Shown here: positions 21,335-34,087 of the stretch, one piece after another
Position numbering within the stretch: position 1 is the first letter of the stretch
Layout of the letters: every line of letters begins with the position of its first letter
From: Cerioporus squamosus
Taxonomy: Eukaryota; Basidiomycota; Agaricomycetes; Polyporales; Polyporaceae
Direction: 5' to 3'
Length of the DNA: 64,000 nt
Assembly: GCA_022592435.1 (NCBI GenBank)
Contig: JABYQS010000045.1
Coordinates: forward strand, 124,001 to 188,000
Program-made: the position numbers and the translations under genes
Notes under the pieces: generated by a model
What the model was told of the DNA's origin: nothing
Seen by the model: the letters and a program-made list of their open reading frames with translations, nothing else
Database searches by the model: none

Positions 21335-24300
21335 CTAGAAGTGATCGACGGTGAACGTCCACTTGCCCTCCTCGATATCAAAGCCCTCGAAGTGCGTGTG
21401 CTTCATGTTCTTCAGCCGCTTGAAATGCTTCTGCGCTGCTGGGTTGCTCTCGTCCTTGATCGGCTCCCGCGTCGCCTTGTCCAGCGCCCAGCACCGCACA
21501 AGCTCAATCCGCGCCTTCACGTTCAACCCCGCCCCCGGCGGCGGCTTCTCCGCCTCATCCGCATCCGGGTACACGCTGCACTCCTTGTCGTCGAAGCGTA
21601 CGACCTCCCCGAGCAGACTCGACAGCCGCGGCAGGCCCGTCAGGTCTACCGGCTCGAGGAAAGTGATTTGCCCGTACCCGACACGCCCAACGACGAGTCC
21701 GCTGAACGACATCAGGTCGTCATGTCCCATCGTCTTGAGGGTGTCCAGGTCAGGCTTGACCCAGTAGTCTCCCTCCTGCAGCTCGGAGGGGTCCCGTGGA
21801 CCCTTCGCGGGCGACGCGGACGGGGCTGGTCGAGGAGCAGTCCCGAGGATCTCACTCGAGGTCTGGCCAACGAAGCGGTTGGCGGGTGTCTTCGCCCGAG
21901 CCGCGGGAGTAGGAGAATCCACGCGGACCACGGCATTGGAGGCTGCCGCCGATGCAGCCTCCGCCTCACGGGCAGCAATGCTCAGCTTCGGGTTGAACGA
22001 CGGCCCGCTGACAGTCGACTTGCTGAACAGGTCTGCAGCATCGATCTTCTTGTCCAGCGTGAGCTTCTTGACGCTCTGCCGGGCACCGCTGCCCAATGTG
22101 GGACTCGGGCCGCCGTTTGTCAGGAATGCATCAGGACCAAGCAGGCTCTTAGACGAAGATGCCTTACTCAGAGACAACGCGTTCGGCTTGCCCGAGTTGT
22201 ACAGCAGGCTGTTGCCAAGCTGACTAGAACCTGCCCCGGGAGGCGTGGAGGTCGACCCAAACCCACGCAGCTTCGTCGCAGCCGGAGCATACCGGAGCTG
22301 CAGCTGCGGGACGGGCGTGCGCGTCGGAACGTCAACAAAGTATCCAGGCTTCTTCTTCGGCTGCTGGTCTAGCGTCACCGCTCGAGGACCAGGGGGGAGC
22401 ATGCTGAAGATCGGGAGGTTCGCGCTGATCGGCTGTGCAATGGACGCAGTCAGCGGTGCTTGGGACTGTCCGAGCGTAGAGCCACCAAAGCCACCGAGCG
22501 TCGTAGTAGACGCGCCCAACGTGCTGTTGCCGAAGATCGAGTTTCCCGTTCCCAAACCACCTTGCTGCTGGCCAGTAGACGTCGAGGACCCCAGGGTCGG
22601 AGCCGCTGGCTTGCCAAACATACCGCCACCAAAGGTATTATTCGTTTGCTGAGGCTGTTGTCCTAGGGTAGAGCCGAACAAACCACCGGTGGAGGGCTGG
22701 TTTTGCTGCGGCTGCTGACCGAGAGTGGTATTTGTTCCGAAACCGCCACCGCCGCCGAACAGGCCGGCCGTACCCGTTGTTGTAGATCCAGCTGGCTTCG
22801 GTGGGCCGAACAAACCACCGCCGAACGTGTTTTGCTGTTGTGGCTGAGCACCCTGTTGCTGCTGTTGCTGTGGTGGCTGTGTGTTCCCAAAAAGACCGCC
22901 CCCTGCTCCGCCTCCGAACAGACCTCCAGTCTGCTGCTGAGGTTGCTGGGCACCAAACACTACCATGGTCTTCAATAAATATGCTGAGATGCGAGAACAA
23001 ATGTACGCACGACCACCTTGCTGGGGCTGTTGCTGCTGTGGCTGCTGCTGTGGATTGTTCTGGCCAAACAGACCGCCTCCACCACCGAAGAGCCCGCCCG
23101 AGGGTTGAGTAGTCTGCTGCTGTTGGGTATTCTGACCACCGAATGTACCGAAGCCGGTGCTCGTGGGCTGTGTCGTCGTTCCAGTCCCGAAGATTGACCC
23201 GGGTTTGTTCTGGTTGTTGGCACCTGCACAAGCGATTGTTAGTCGCATTGATAGTTGACGAGAGACAATCACTCACCGAATCCACCAAAAGCACCTCCTG
23301 TCTGCTGCTGCTGTGGCTGCCCGCCGAACAGACCGCCGGTAGTGTTTGTCGGTTGATTCTGCGGCGTACCAAAGGCACCAGTTCCAGTTGATCCAAACGC
23401 AGTGCCCGTGCCCGTGCCTGCGCTTTGTTAGTCATCGACTCTGCAGTCACAGCGCATGTACGTACCGAATGCTGGTTTGGGCTGATTGTTAGCACCAAAT
23501 GCACCTCCACCTCCGAACAAACCACCGGATGGCTGCTGTTGGTTCTGTGTGCTCCCAAACGCACCGAAACCAGTGTTCTGCTGGGGTTGCTGCGCGGTTG
23601 GGTTCTGCTGTCCAAAAGCACCTCCGCCACCAAAGAGGCCACCTCCTGTACCCGTCGTCCCGGTGTTGCCGCCACCGAATGCGCCGAAACCGGTTGTTCC
23701 CGTTTGAGCAGTGCTGGTGTTACCAAAGCCACCAAACGTGGTTCCAGTGGCGGCAGGTTGAGTGGCAGGTGTTGCCGCGGGCTGACCGAAGAGACCCGTG
23801 GTAGCTTGCGCAGGGGCCCCAAAAGACGACTGACCAAAGGCCCCTGCAGTTTTCCGCCCTTGCTGATAATCTTGGAAGCGGAGTTCCTGGAGGAGACATC
23901 GGTTGGATAGGAGTCGGGAAGATATTGAGCTATACAACTCACCTCAAACGAGGCCGCGCGGTATTGTGGCATGGCAGAAATACTCTGATACTGCAAGGTA
24001 ATACTGGGGTTGACGCTGTCCTTCTCAGTATACGCACTGAAGGGCGTGGATGACCCTGTGGTCACTGGTGCACCCCCATCTGTGGCTGCAAAACCAACGA
24101 CAGATGAATAGAACGGCTGAAGCATACGAATCATGAACACGCACTCGTCGCTGTGGCTCCGAAGGCGCCAGTTGCTGGCTTTGGCTGCCCAAACATCCCT
24201 CCGCCACCGAAAGCATTCGTGCTCGTTGACGGCTGCGAGCCGAAGAGTCCAGTCCCGGTCCCGGTCCCAGCCCCAGCGTTTGCGGTACTCCCGAACGCAC

Positions 24301-24789
24301 CCGTACCACCACCTCCGAACGCTGACGTGCCCGTGTTGCTTCCAAACGTTGACGTTCCACCTCCGAATGCACCGAATCCAGTTGCTGGCTTCGGGGCACC
24401 GAACGCACCCCCGCCCGACGCGTTTGCACCAAAGGCACCTCCTGCGTATGATGGATGAGCGCGTTCGATGCGAGCTGAGTCAGGAGAGATACGCACCGAA
24501 GCCTGTGCCCGTCGTGCCCGTGCCCGTTCCAGTTCCACCTAAGTTTCCGAACATGGGGTTGGCTGGTGGCTGTTGCTGCTGCTGTTGGGGCTGCCCGAAC
24601 GCGCTGGTCGAGCCGAATGCTGAGAAAGTGACAAAGCGGTCAGGTTGAAAGGGCGCGCGAAATGAGTCGTCATAAAGCGTGCTTACCGCCGGAACCGAAG
24701 GCAGATGGCTGTCCAAACGCAGAGGGCTGCTGCTGCTGGTTCTGCTGGGTGCTCCCCCACGTGGACGACACATTGCCAGAGCCAAACAT
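21335..24789 (-). CDS. Nup98-type GLFG nucleoporin (Nup100/Nup116/Nup145N-like)
   Basis: This family lines the nuclear pore channel and binds transport receptors through FG repeats. Eight exons: 24789-24687, 24619-24497, 24441-24145, 24085-23943, 23886-23466, 23417-23277, 23223-23011, 22959-21335 (3,066 nt, 1,021 aa). 'MFGSGNVSSTWG' opens it; the whole first 750 residues are GLFG/FG repeats with Gln and Gly spacers. Around residues 208-234 lies a GLEBS motif ('SISAMPQYRAASFEELRFQD'), the docking site for Gle2/Rae1. The last roughly 140 residues form the Nup98 autoproteolytic domain ('GDYWVKPDLDTLKTMGHDDL', 'LVVGRVGYGQITFLEPVDL', 'YPDADEAEKPPPGAGLN'). The coding sequence stops directly after '..FTVDHF', so there is no Nup96 part. 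All exon phases agree. Confidence 0.93.
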
Positions 24790-25028
24790 TTTTGTGGGCG
24801 GGGGTCGTGTCGCGTCGTCGTGGTCGTCGTGAGCTCAGTGTTGTTCCACAAGCGCCCGCATTGTCTCGATTCCCCCTTTCGCGCGGAGCTCCAAACGCGA
24901 TCACGGGTCCGGCGGCCCTAGGCGCCTAAGTTTTGACGAAGCGCCCACTGCAGAGCGCAATTTCGCGGACTTGAGCTCAGCTTCAGCCTTCAGTTCGACC
25001 AGGCCGTCCGTCTTCCTCGCTGCTCGCT
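24790..25028. promoter_or_regulatory. Divergent intergenic region, nucleoporin / RPA135
   Basis: This 239-bp gap separates two outward-facing housekeeping genes. It is GC-rich and I see no TATA box, as is common for such genes. Confidence 0.6.
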
Positions 25029-28000
25029 ATGCCTGACGGCTCTTCTCGCCCAGCAAAGCGCGTCAAGAGCACATTCAACACTCTAGAGCGCGAGAAGAAC
25101 TTCAAGAACCCACCCAAGGATGCCTCCGTCGTTCCGATCCTGAACGAGTTCGTGACCCCGCACCTCGAATCTTTCAACGCGCTCTTCGACGACTCCGGAC
25201 TACCTGCTGGTGACGGAGATGGCAAAGGACTGCTGCATCTGGGTCTGCAAGACATTGGGAAGCGTGTGGTCTTTGACGGGAAGGGAGACATCGGCATGGA
25301 GAGCGGCCAGAGGGGATGGGGCAACCGTCTCACCAGTAAGTACCTCGTTTGTGCCGCCTCAACCGTGTGTTAACACCGGAGCAGTGTGGTACGAGCAAGT
25401 CAGCGTTGCTCGTCCAATGGTTCCCGAAAGAGACAGGGATGCTGTGGAACGCAGGGTGTTTCCCACCGAGGTGAGCTCATCCCCTCAGTTATCCGACGCT
25501 GGACATTGGACGCTCTCAGAGTTTATGCCTCTTACTATCATGATCGGCATCTCATTTGGCTCATTTTTATTTGGCTATGAGTCATTGGATGTGTATGTGT
25601 GTTCAACGGAACTGGCCAAGGGGACTGGGAAGGGGTATTCAGCCTCAACGTGCTACGTGAAGGCTGCAGGTTCCTGGCCGCCTTGCTTTTCCGAGAGCGT
25701 CCAGAAGCAGCCTTGCTGTGGGTCTTGTGTTCAGGATCTTTCTAACCATACACGACTTACGGTCCCCAGGCTCGCGAACGCCTCACCTCTTACCGCGGCC
25801 GCATGATGGTCAAGATATGCTGGCAAGTCAATGACGGACCGGTCGAAACAGAAATGAGGGATTGCGGTCTCCTCCCGATCATGGTCAGAGTAAGTAACAT
25901 CATACGTGCCTCCTACCCGCCGCATCCGACTAACCTCCACTTAGTCGGTTCGGTGCAATCTCCGCGGCATGTCTTCAGCGGACCTCGTCAAGCACCATGA
26001 AGAGCCCGAAGAGTTCGGTGGGTACTTCGTCATTAACGGCAACGAACGTCTCATACGCTACCTCATCCTTCCTCGTCGACATCATGTCATTTCCCTCATT
26101 CGATCGTCTTTCGTCAACCGCGGTCCTTCCTACACCCCCTACGCCGTCCAGATTCGCTGCGTCCGTCCTGATCAAACCAGCGTCACGAACACCCTTCATT
26201 ATCTCTCTAATGGCAGCGCCATGCTTCGCTTCAGCTGGAGGAAGCAGGAGTATGTCATCCCTATCATGCTGATCCTCAAGGCGCTAGTCTCTGCCTCTGA
26301 CAAGGAGATCTTCGAGGGCGTCATGATGCAGGACTACGAGGACACGTTCTTGTCTGACCGGGTGGAGCTCCTCTTGCGAAGCTTCAAGATGTACAGTCTC
26401 TACACCGGCGACCAATGCCTGCAGTACCTGGGTGACAAGTTCCGCGTGGTGGTGAACATGCCGGAAGATTGGACAAATCAGGCTATTGGCGTGTGGTTGA
26501 TCAACAAGGTCGTCCTCGTTCACCTGCAGAACCCTCGAGACAAGTTCCGCATGCTCCTGTGAGTTCACCCTTCGATAGCAGCTTGAGTCGCATACTGACG
26601 CGTCGTGACCAGGTTTATGCTGAGGAAGCTATATGCAGTTGTCTCAAAGTCATGTAGCGTTGACAACCCCGACTCGCCTCAGCACCAGGAAGTGCTCCTT
26701 CCGGGTACCCTGTATGGGATGATCGTCAAGGAACGCCTGGAGGAAGCTTTGAATGGTTTCCGAGAGGGGATCGCCATCGATGTCCGGACTTCGAACCCCG
26801 CGGTCGACTTCTTCGACAGTACGTGCGGACGTCCCTGACTACATAGCGATACTGATTGTGTTACCACAGAGCGATACATCAAGAAGGTCCTGGCCCGGAC
26901 GAACTACGACATTGGCTCGAAGATGTCAAACTTCCTCGCGACCGGTAACCTCGTGTCGCCGACCGGTCTTGACCTCCAGCAAGCGTCCGGGTTCACCATC
27001 GTCGCCGAGAAGCTGAACTGGATGCGGTACATCAGTCACTTCCGCTCGATCCACAGAGGTGCCTTCTTCGCTGAGCTCAAGACGACGACCGTCCGGAAGC
27101 TCCTTCCAGAAGCATGGGGCTTCCTCTGTCCCGTACACACTCCCGACGGCTCTCCCTGCGGTCTTTTGAACCACCTTTCCCGTACATGCCGCATCGTTAC
27201 GGCACCGCTCTCCGTCGCCCACATCCCCGCGCTCCTCGCTGCTCACGGTATGACGCAGGCCTTCACACCCTCCGTCGATGGCCGGCGTAACCTCTGTATC
27301 CAGCTCGACGGTTGCCTCATTGGCTGGGCCCCCGCGGCTGTGTGCAAGCAGCTCGCGACCAGTCTACGAATATGGAAAACGGAGGGGAAGCACAACGTTC
27401 CGCTTGACCTAGAGATTGGTTTCGTCCCGGTGTCGAAGGGTGGGCAGTACCCTGGTTTATACCTCTTCGCCAGCCGCTCTCGGATGATGCGGCCTGTGAA
27501 GTACCTGGCGAACGGGAGGGACGATCAGGTCGGGTCGTTCGAGCAGGTTTACATGGACATCGCATGTACACCAGCGGAGATCGAGGACGGGGTGTCGACG
27601 CATGTGGAGCACTCACCAACAAACTTCCTGTCGATTCTCGCTAACCTCACGCCGTTCTCGGACTTCAACCAGGTGAGCACCTCCTTCCGCGGGTATTAGC
27701 TGCGCATCTGACTCAGTCATTGGTCAACAGAGTCCGCGTAACATCTACCAGTGCCAGATGGGTAAGCAGACCATGGGCACCCCCGCTACCGCGCTCCAGC
27801 ACCGGACGGACAACAAGCTGTACCGCTTGCAAACCGGCCAGACACCAGTCGTGCGGCCGGCGCTGCACAACACGTACGGCATGGACTCGTTCCCGAACGG
27901 CACCAACGCCATCGTCGCGGTCATCTCGTACACCGGATACGACATGGAGGACGCCATGATCCTGAACAAGTCGGCCCACGAGCGCGGGTTTGGATATGGG

Positions 28001-29484
28001 ACTGTGTACAAGTCGTACACGGTTGACCTGCAGGAGTTGACAGGCTCACGACGTGCGACATCGGCGCCCACACTTCACTTCGGCTTGGGACCGGAGATCC
28101 GCACGGAGGAGGGTCCCAAACAGCATCCTGCTGCGAAACTCATCGACGTCGATGGCCTGCCGTTTGTTGGGGCAAGACTCAATCCGGGCGACCCCATCGC
28201 CGGGTACTTCGACGATACGATTGGCAAGACGAAGTTCTCGAAGTACAAGGGTGATGAGGTTGCCTACGTAGACACGGTCCGTCTTCTTGGTGAGTTGAGC
28301 CTATCTTCTTTTCAACTTCGAGACTGATGTTCTGTGTCTATAGGCAGTGACGCTGGCGATCAAGAGTTGCAAAAGATAAACATCACCCTGCGTATCACCC
28401 GTGCGCCTGTCATTGGTGACAAGTTCTCCTCGCGACACGGACAGAAGGGTGTTTGCTCGCAGAAGTGGCCAGCCATCGACATGCCATTCTCGGAAAGCGG
28501 CATGCAGCCCGACGTCATCATCAACCCACACGCCTTCCCGTCGCGTATGACCATCGGCATGTTGGTGGAGAGCATGGCAGGCAAAGCTGGCGCCATGCAC
28601 GGCCTCGCCCAGGATGCCACACCATTTCAGTAAGTCAACTTGACCCTGATCCCTGCTGCCCGCAAGCGTCATTGCCTCGGTCGCCCCTGACGATCCCCCA
28701 CGCACACAGGTTCACGGAAGAAGACACGGCGATCGAATACTTCGGCGAACAACTCCTCGCCGCAGGGTACAACTACTATGGGAACGAACCGATGTACTCC
28801 GGGATCACCGGCCAGGAGTTCGCAGCGGACATCTACATCGGCGTCGTGTACTACCAGCGCCTGCGGCACATGGTCCTCGACAAGTTCCAGGTGCGGACGA
28901 CGGGACCCGTCGACCCAGTGACGCGCCAGCCCGTCAAGGTAAGCCAATTCCACTATTCCGCCCCGTTCGCCAAGATGAATTTTAACCACCGCCTACTGCA
29001 GGGTCGGAAACGCGCTGGTGGTATTCGTTTCGGAGAGATGGAGCGCGACGCCCTCATCGCGCACGGGACGGCCTTCCTCCTTCAAGACCGTCTCATGAAC
29101 TGCTCGGATTACTCGACTGCTTGGGTGTGCAGAACGTGCGGAAGCCTGATCTCGCTCGGATACGACGACGTCAGCCTGGGCGAGATGGTTATCGGCGCGT
29201 CGGGCTCGCTCAAACCTACCGGACCGGGTGGCGAGTACTGCAGAGTGTGTCGCGCCGCTGTGGAGGAAGAGGAGGCAAGACAGCGGCAAGCCTTGGCTAA
29301 TGGACACGCACCCGCCGTGGTCAACGGTCACGCTGACGTCCGTGTCTCCATTCCGTCACAGCACGTCCTGGGACCAGCGGCAAAGGGCGGCGACATGGAC
29401 ATCATCGCCGTACCGTATGTTTTCCGGTATCTCTGCGCCGAACTCGCGTCCATGGGTATCAAGGTCTCTCTGGAGGTTCGGTAG
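25029..29484 (+). CDS. RPA135: DNA-directed RNA polymerase I second-largest subunit
   Basis: It forms half of the RNA polymerase I active centre, making pre-rRNA in the nucleolus. Ten exons: 25029-25335, 25385-25470, 25770-25889, 25945-26558, 26613-26818, 26870-27672, 27731-28289, 28344-28629, 28710-28938, 29002-29484 (3,693 nt, 1,230 aa; the yeast protein is about 1,200). Recognisable blocks in order: '[17 protein letters not shown]' (lobe), '[20 protein letters not shown]', '[13 protein letters not shown]', '[17 protein letters not shown]' (catalytic-centre Asp-Glu-Asp region), '[16 protein letters not shown]' (hybrid-binding), '[11 protein letters not shown]' and a C-terminal zinc site from 'CRTCGSL' and 'CRVC'. 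Frame is intact throughout. Intron 2 (25471-25769) is 299 nt, far longer than the others. Confidence 0.96.
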
Positions 29485-29850
29485 CGGACCGTGCGCTGTC
29501 CATATCCTGGCTGTTCCGTCCTGCTTGCATTTGCTTTCGACGTTTGCATAGACTGCTGTATCAGTAGGTGTATCCACCACGCCGCAAAAGTAACTACATG
29601 TGTAACGCACGTAACTAATGGTCAATATTGATACATGATATCTGCTGCATATCCTCGTGAACCGCGTGATTACATGCACAATGAACCTCAGTTTCAGGAA
29701 CGAAGTCTGTTGCTTCGCGAGCGGGGATCGGACTGCAGCGTCCAGCTCCGCCTCCAATCCTTTCCGGCCATTCGTTTATGGCACCTTCCTCCTCGAAGAC
29801 CCTGTGCGGTACAAAATGACTGGATACAACGCAACAGCACCTACCAACAA
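29485..29850. other. Convergent 3' intergenic region
   Basis: This gap holds the 3' ends of RPA135 (+) and an F-box-like gene (-). No feature was recognised. Confidence 0.5.
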
Positions 29851-30955
29851 TCAATCCCAGCGAGATATCTTCTTCCGCACCGCGGGAACCCAACCTGCAG
29901 GCCTGGGCTCGATGGGACTCCAACATCCAGTATGGCCTCTGACACTCTCCAGCCACTCTAGCTCAGCAGCCTTCTCCGCAGAGACAACGTATTCGTGGTG
30001 TGGCAACACCTTGATAGGTCGGACCGCCGCGGCCACGAAGTTATCGAAGTCTCTCTTGAACACTGAATACGCGATATAAGGATTGCCGCAACGGCCTCCC
30101 GGCGCGGGCGGGCATTGCGGTTCGAGGTAGAGTTCTCTCAACTTGTTGAACGGGCCATTCCTGACTGGTGCGAGTAAGAGGAAGAGTGAGTACACATCGG
30201 GGTGCAGGATCATGTCACTCACTCGCTATGTCCTCCAGCTCTTGAGAGACCTTCGTGACGTTGGAGACGCACAGGTGCGTGACATTGGGAGCGCGAGCTG
30301 CCCAGTCGCCCAAGATTTCATCTTGGCAATACGTAGAGAAGGTCAGGCGGAGGTGGGTGAGGTGAGGGAAGCTGATGGGGCTTCCAGCCACATCGACGAA
30401 CGGGTTCTTCCCGTACAGATAGAACTCCCGCAGCGCGGGGAATCCTTCGGGACATTCGATGTCGGGGAGGTTGGTGAACTCGTACCATCCTTGACAGTGG
30501 AGGAAAGAGAGAGTCTGCAGGTCCCGCGAGACGAGGTGGAACAATGCAGCGAGGTCCTGCCGATATTGCGTGCTCTGTTCCCGAACGCGAGCCCTCCGAG
30601 CAGCCTCCTTGGGATCGGCCTCCCCCTTGAAGAAGCCGGGGTCGTTGAGGTCACCACGCCAGTCCTCCCTGACAACGCTGCCCTCCGCTGCGGCGAAGAA
30701 GAGGTGTTTGATGGTCGGCTTGTAGACATTCTCCTCCGCCTCAGCAGTCGCGCGGGCCTTCTTCAAGCAGGAGAGGAATGCCGCCATCTGCTTCGAAGTG
30801 CCCGAAACTTTGACGGAGTGAAAGCGTGCTGAGCGAGAGGTAGCCCTGATGCTCTTCGATACGAGCGACAGCGAGCATCCCGTGAAGCCACCATCTGTAC
30901 ACGCAAGCGTGTAGGTCTCGTGCAGTAGCTCGGGCGCGAGGCTTTCCAATGCCAT
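29851..30955 (-). CDS. F-box-like domain protein, dispersed member of the 45-52 kb family
   Basis: Exons 30955-30223 and 30164-29851 (1,047 nt, 348 aa). The N-terminus 'LESLAPELLHETYTLACTDG' and 'SLSLVSKSIRATSRSARFHS' is an F-box-like helix pair found in large lineage-specific families of mushroom fungi. The middle is leucine-rich ('LFHLVSRDLQTLSFLH', 'FPALREFYLYGKNPFVD', 'FPHLTHLRLTFSTY', 'APNVTHLCVSN'). Exon 2 encodes 'CPPAPGGRCGNPYIAY' and a Trp-rich end. It closely matches the genes at 47.3-51.5 kb, including a phase-1 intron after 'LEDIA' and an intron (31010-30958) ending two bases before the ATG. F-box-like proteins usually bring substrates to SCF ubiquitin ligases; the target is unknown. 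Confidence 0.82.
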
Positions 30956-31010
30956 CCCTGTGGTGGTGAGTTAGGGTGTGAAGACCGGACGAGCATGAAT
31001 TCTGACTGAC

Positions 31011-32016
31011 CCGAGTGATACGAATGAGAACCTTGGTGAGGGCAGTTGTGCAAGTCTGCCGGATACCGACGCTTAGATATGCCCCGCAACTGCCAGGCTG
31101 CAGCGCTGTAAGTACTGGTCGCAGCGAAGCGAAGTCAACGACATGAGTATTATTCGCACAGTCCCCGGGCCTCGGGACCGGAATGTCCCTAGAGACGCCA
31201 CACGTTCCTCGAAGCCGTATCTGTCAAAGTCAGTTCCCAACTCGCGTTGTACTAGTATGTCACGGAGAATCACCCAGCTGAAGAGGCCGCCCACCATGGG
31301 GGATACGGGATAGCACAACAGTGTCCATTTCCAATGCCGTATACGTACGACTGACTAGTCCCAACACCAAAGGGAAACGATACCGACACACCGACACCGG
31401 AAACCAACCAACAGTCCCGGACTCGGCGCGAGCTAGGCTGCATCAACACAATGCATAAATAATCACAACATACCAACCCAGACACACAGACGCACGTCGC
31501 CCGGACGACGGCTCGCAGCCACAGCATCTCTGAGGTGCAGGTACCGCCACCATTACTGAACACATAGAGTTTAAACAATAGGCACGGCGCCGCCGACGCG
31601 CGAGGAAATGTAAGACACGCGGCGGGTGGAAAGGGGGGAGCAGGGAGAAGCAGAAGGAGAAAAGGTAGTAGCTAGGGGATAGCAAGGGGACAAGGACAAG
31701 GCTAAGCTGAAGCAGCGCTACTTATATAAACAATGATAAGATATATGGGTCAACCTGGTCTGGTGACGAAAGAAGGAGGAGACGTACGGATAGAGGCATA
31801 GTTGAGGACGGGACGAGAGAGCGACAGCCACTGCGTAGGAAGAGTCTCGCCCGGGTCAACCAGGCTGTAGAGTCAAACCAAGCCAAGGGCGATCGAAGGA
31901 GGGCGGAAGGAGGGGGATAGGGACGGGGGATGTCGAGGGTCATTCTCTTCCATTACATGAAGGCACTCCGGACTCGCTGTATTCGTACACCACGCTCGTG
32001 ACCACATGAGCTATGC
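31011..32016. other. Intergenic region
   Basis: About 1 kb: promoter of the F-box-like gene and 3' region of OPY2, both minus strand. The right half on the minus strand is pyrimidine-rich. No gene was recognised. Confidence 0.45.
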
Positions 32017-34087
32017 TCACCGCCTTGGGACAGGCGGGGGAGGCGTCTTGTCGAAGCCCAGGGGATATGACGACAAGTCGCTCGTGAGCGCCAAGGTATC
32101 CAAGCTAGCACGCTTGCGCTGCACACTCGAGCCGTCACTGCTGCTACCGCTGAATGACGACGGTGCAGTGGACATGTTGCTCTCCGGCTGTGCGCCCGAG
32201 TCGATCTGGAAGGGGAACGAGCCGAGCCCGTTGCTCACTGTCGAACTCTGGGACGCTACGCTCATGCCAAGAGCCTTGCGGTTGGGCGGTTGGAGCGAAG
32301 AGAGCGTGCTTGAAGATGACGCTGACGCACGCGCCCGGTTGACCATCTCCCGTGCGGACTGTGAATGGTCATCCTGGGCAGTCGCGAACGTCTGCTGAGC
32401 GAGGGGAGAGCGAGGAGGGGTACGAGGAGGCAGGTTCGAGATCGGCGAGGGCGGGACGAAGGGGAAGCTCTCGAGGATCGAGTCGGCACGTGTCGAAGTA
32501 GTGAGCACCGAGGACATCGACATGCGCTTCCCAGAGTCGGCGCCGAGCTCCTTCAGAGCACGCGCTTGCTGTGCCTCAAGAGCGCCGGCAGAGCTGCTGC
32601 CTCCGGTCTGGAGGGCGGCGCTGTGGTGCACGACGGGCGAGACAAGTTTGGCACTAGTCATGCGGTACGGCGAGCGGGGTGTGTGAAGCGCAGCGCTGAG
32701 AGGCGTTTGTGGCATTTGCGTGACCTGGTCGAAGCCAAGGTGCACGCGTCTCGCGTTGCTGATGTCGGCGACAATAGCAGAGGCCTGAGTGTACACACTG
32801 GCAGGACGCTCGTCGTTCGAAGAGCCGTACAACTGCGCAGGATCCTCATGCAGCCAGCTCGAGTCCGCGCGCGAGTCCGTACGACCACCCTGGGACGGCT
32901 CGGGGCTGCCGAATGTGGTCGCAGACGGCGTAGGGGAGCCATGCGAGTAGGGAGAGTGAGTGTCGGAGAAGGGATTCGCAGATACGGTGACCTCCTGCTC
33001 CTCGTCCGTCTCATGCATGACGTCCGCCGGACCAAAGCTAGAAGCCGCAAGCGGGGATCGTGCGGGCTTCGACTGCGTGGAAGAACGACTGAGGTTGTCG
33101 CTGGATGGAGCGCTGAGAACCTGCGCTTTTGCGACTCCGACGACCTGCTTCACAGTGCCGCGAGTGGGAGTGACGATTACGGAAGTCTCCAAGAAGTCGC
33201 TGGTGTAGCTGCCCGTAGTCATGTACGACATCCGGTTGTTGCCATTGTCTATACCGGAGTATGCAGACGGAGCGTACGCAGCGGCCCCGCGGGGTCCCAG
33301 AGAGTCGTTGGAAACATTGACGTGATCCAGGTTCATATCCGAGCGTGCAGCACCAGTCTGCCCGACGTTGCCGTGCGACTGCGCGGAAGCGCCAGAGCCA
33401 ACCGAGCCAGGAGGAACGAGGGCAATCGGAATAACATTGGACTGGGTGCCCGTGGATGTTGTCTGGATGGAGTGGTTGTCCTCGAACGGGTTTGAGTGAA
33501 CGGACATGCCGCTGGAGGTGTGAGCCGCTTCGGAAGCAGCGGGGTCAAGGTTGATGGTGCCGTGCAGAGTCCCGGAGTAGATTCTGACGCTGTTGAGTTG
33601 AGGGGGAGGGGAGTTGGGCTTTTCATTGGGATCGGGTCTGTTGAGTACGTCCTCCGCCCGTGCTGGCACATCGGCAGGTTTGCCTTCTTGCTCCGGGGCA
33701 GTGTTCTGTCGCTGCAGGCGCTGACGCCGGCGGTACCAGAAGTATGCGGCCACCGTCGCAGCGAGCACGAGGATGGTCACGACGACTGCACCAGCAACAG
33801 CACCCTTGCTAACACCGCTCTTGGTGGTGGTGGTGCTGGCCGAGTCGCTGGCTATGCACTGCACGTAGGGACATTGGTTGCAATCGCTGGACAACGCGTT
33901 CGCCACATGTTGAGAGGCGCAGATTGCGGAGAAGACTACGGAGCACGTACCGGTTTATGCGAACACACGTCTCATTGAATCCACACTCGCAACCGGGGTT
34001 GAGATTGGTGCAGACAAGACAGCCGTTCGCGTCGCGGGTGCCATTTGCCTGGCGACTATGGTGCAAGTGGAGGTTGCCGACGAGCAT
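32017..34087 (-). CDS. OPY2: Opy2-type membrane anchor with N-terminal cysteine-rich domain
   Basis: In yeast Opy2 anchors Ste50 and helps the Sho1 branch of the HOG osmotic-stress pathway. Exons 34087-33951 and 33886-32017 (2,007 nt, 668 aa). The N-terminus has the cysteine-spaced Opy2 domain: 'GCLVCTNLNPGCECGFNETC' then 'RDCNQCPYVQC'. A membrane span follows near residues 76-98 ('GAVVVTILVLAATVAAYFWY') with 'RRRQRLQRQ' after it, giving N-out/C-in topology without a cleaved signal. The roughly 560-residue cytosolic part is Ser/Thr/Pro-rich with many S/T-P sites (for example 'TPPRSPLAQ') and ends in a Pro-rich 'TPPPPVPRR'. Start at 34087 is the first ATG in frame upstream of the Cys domain. 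Confidence 0.85.

Noticed and set aside
22638..24140. 500-codon minus-strand open frame
   Set aside because: It is an out-of-frame reading of the repetitive FG-nucleoporin gene; the repeats suppress stops in several frames.
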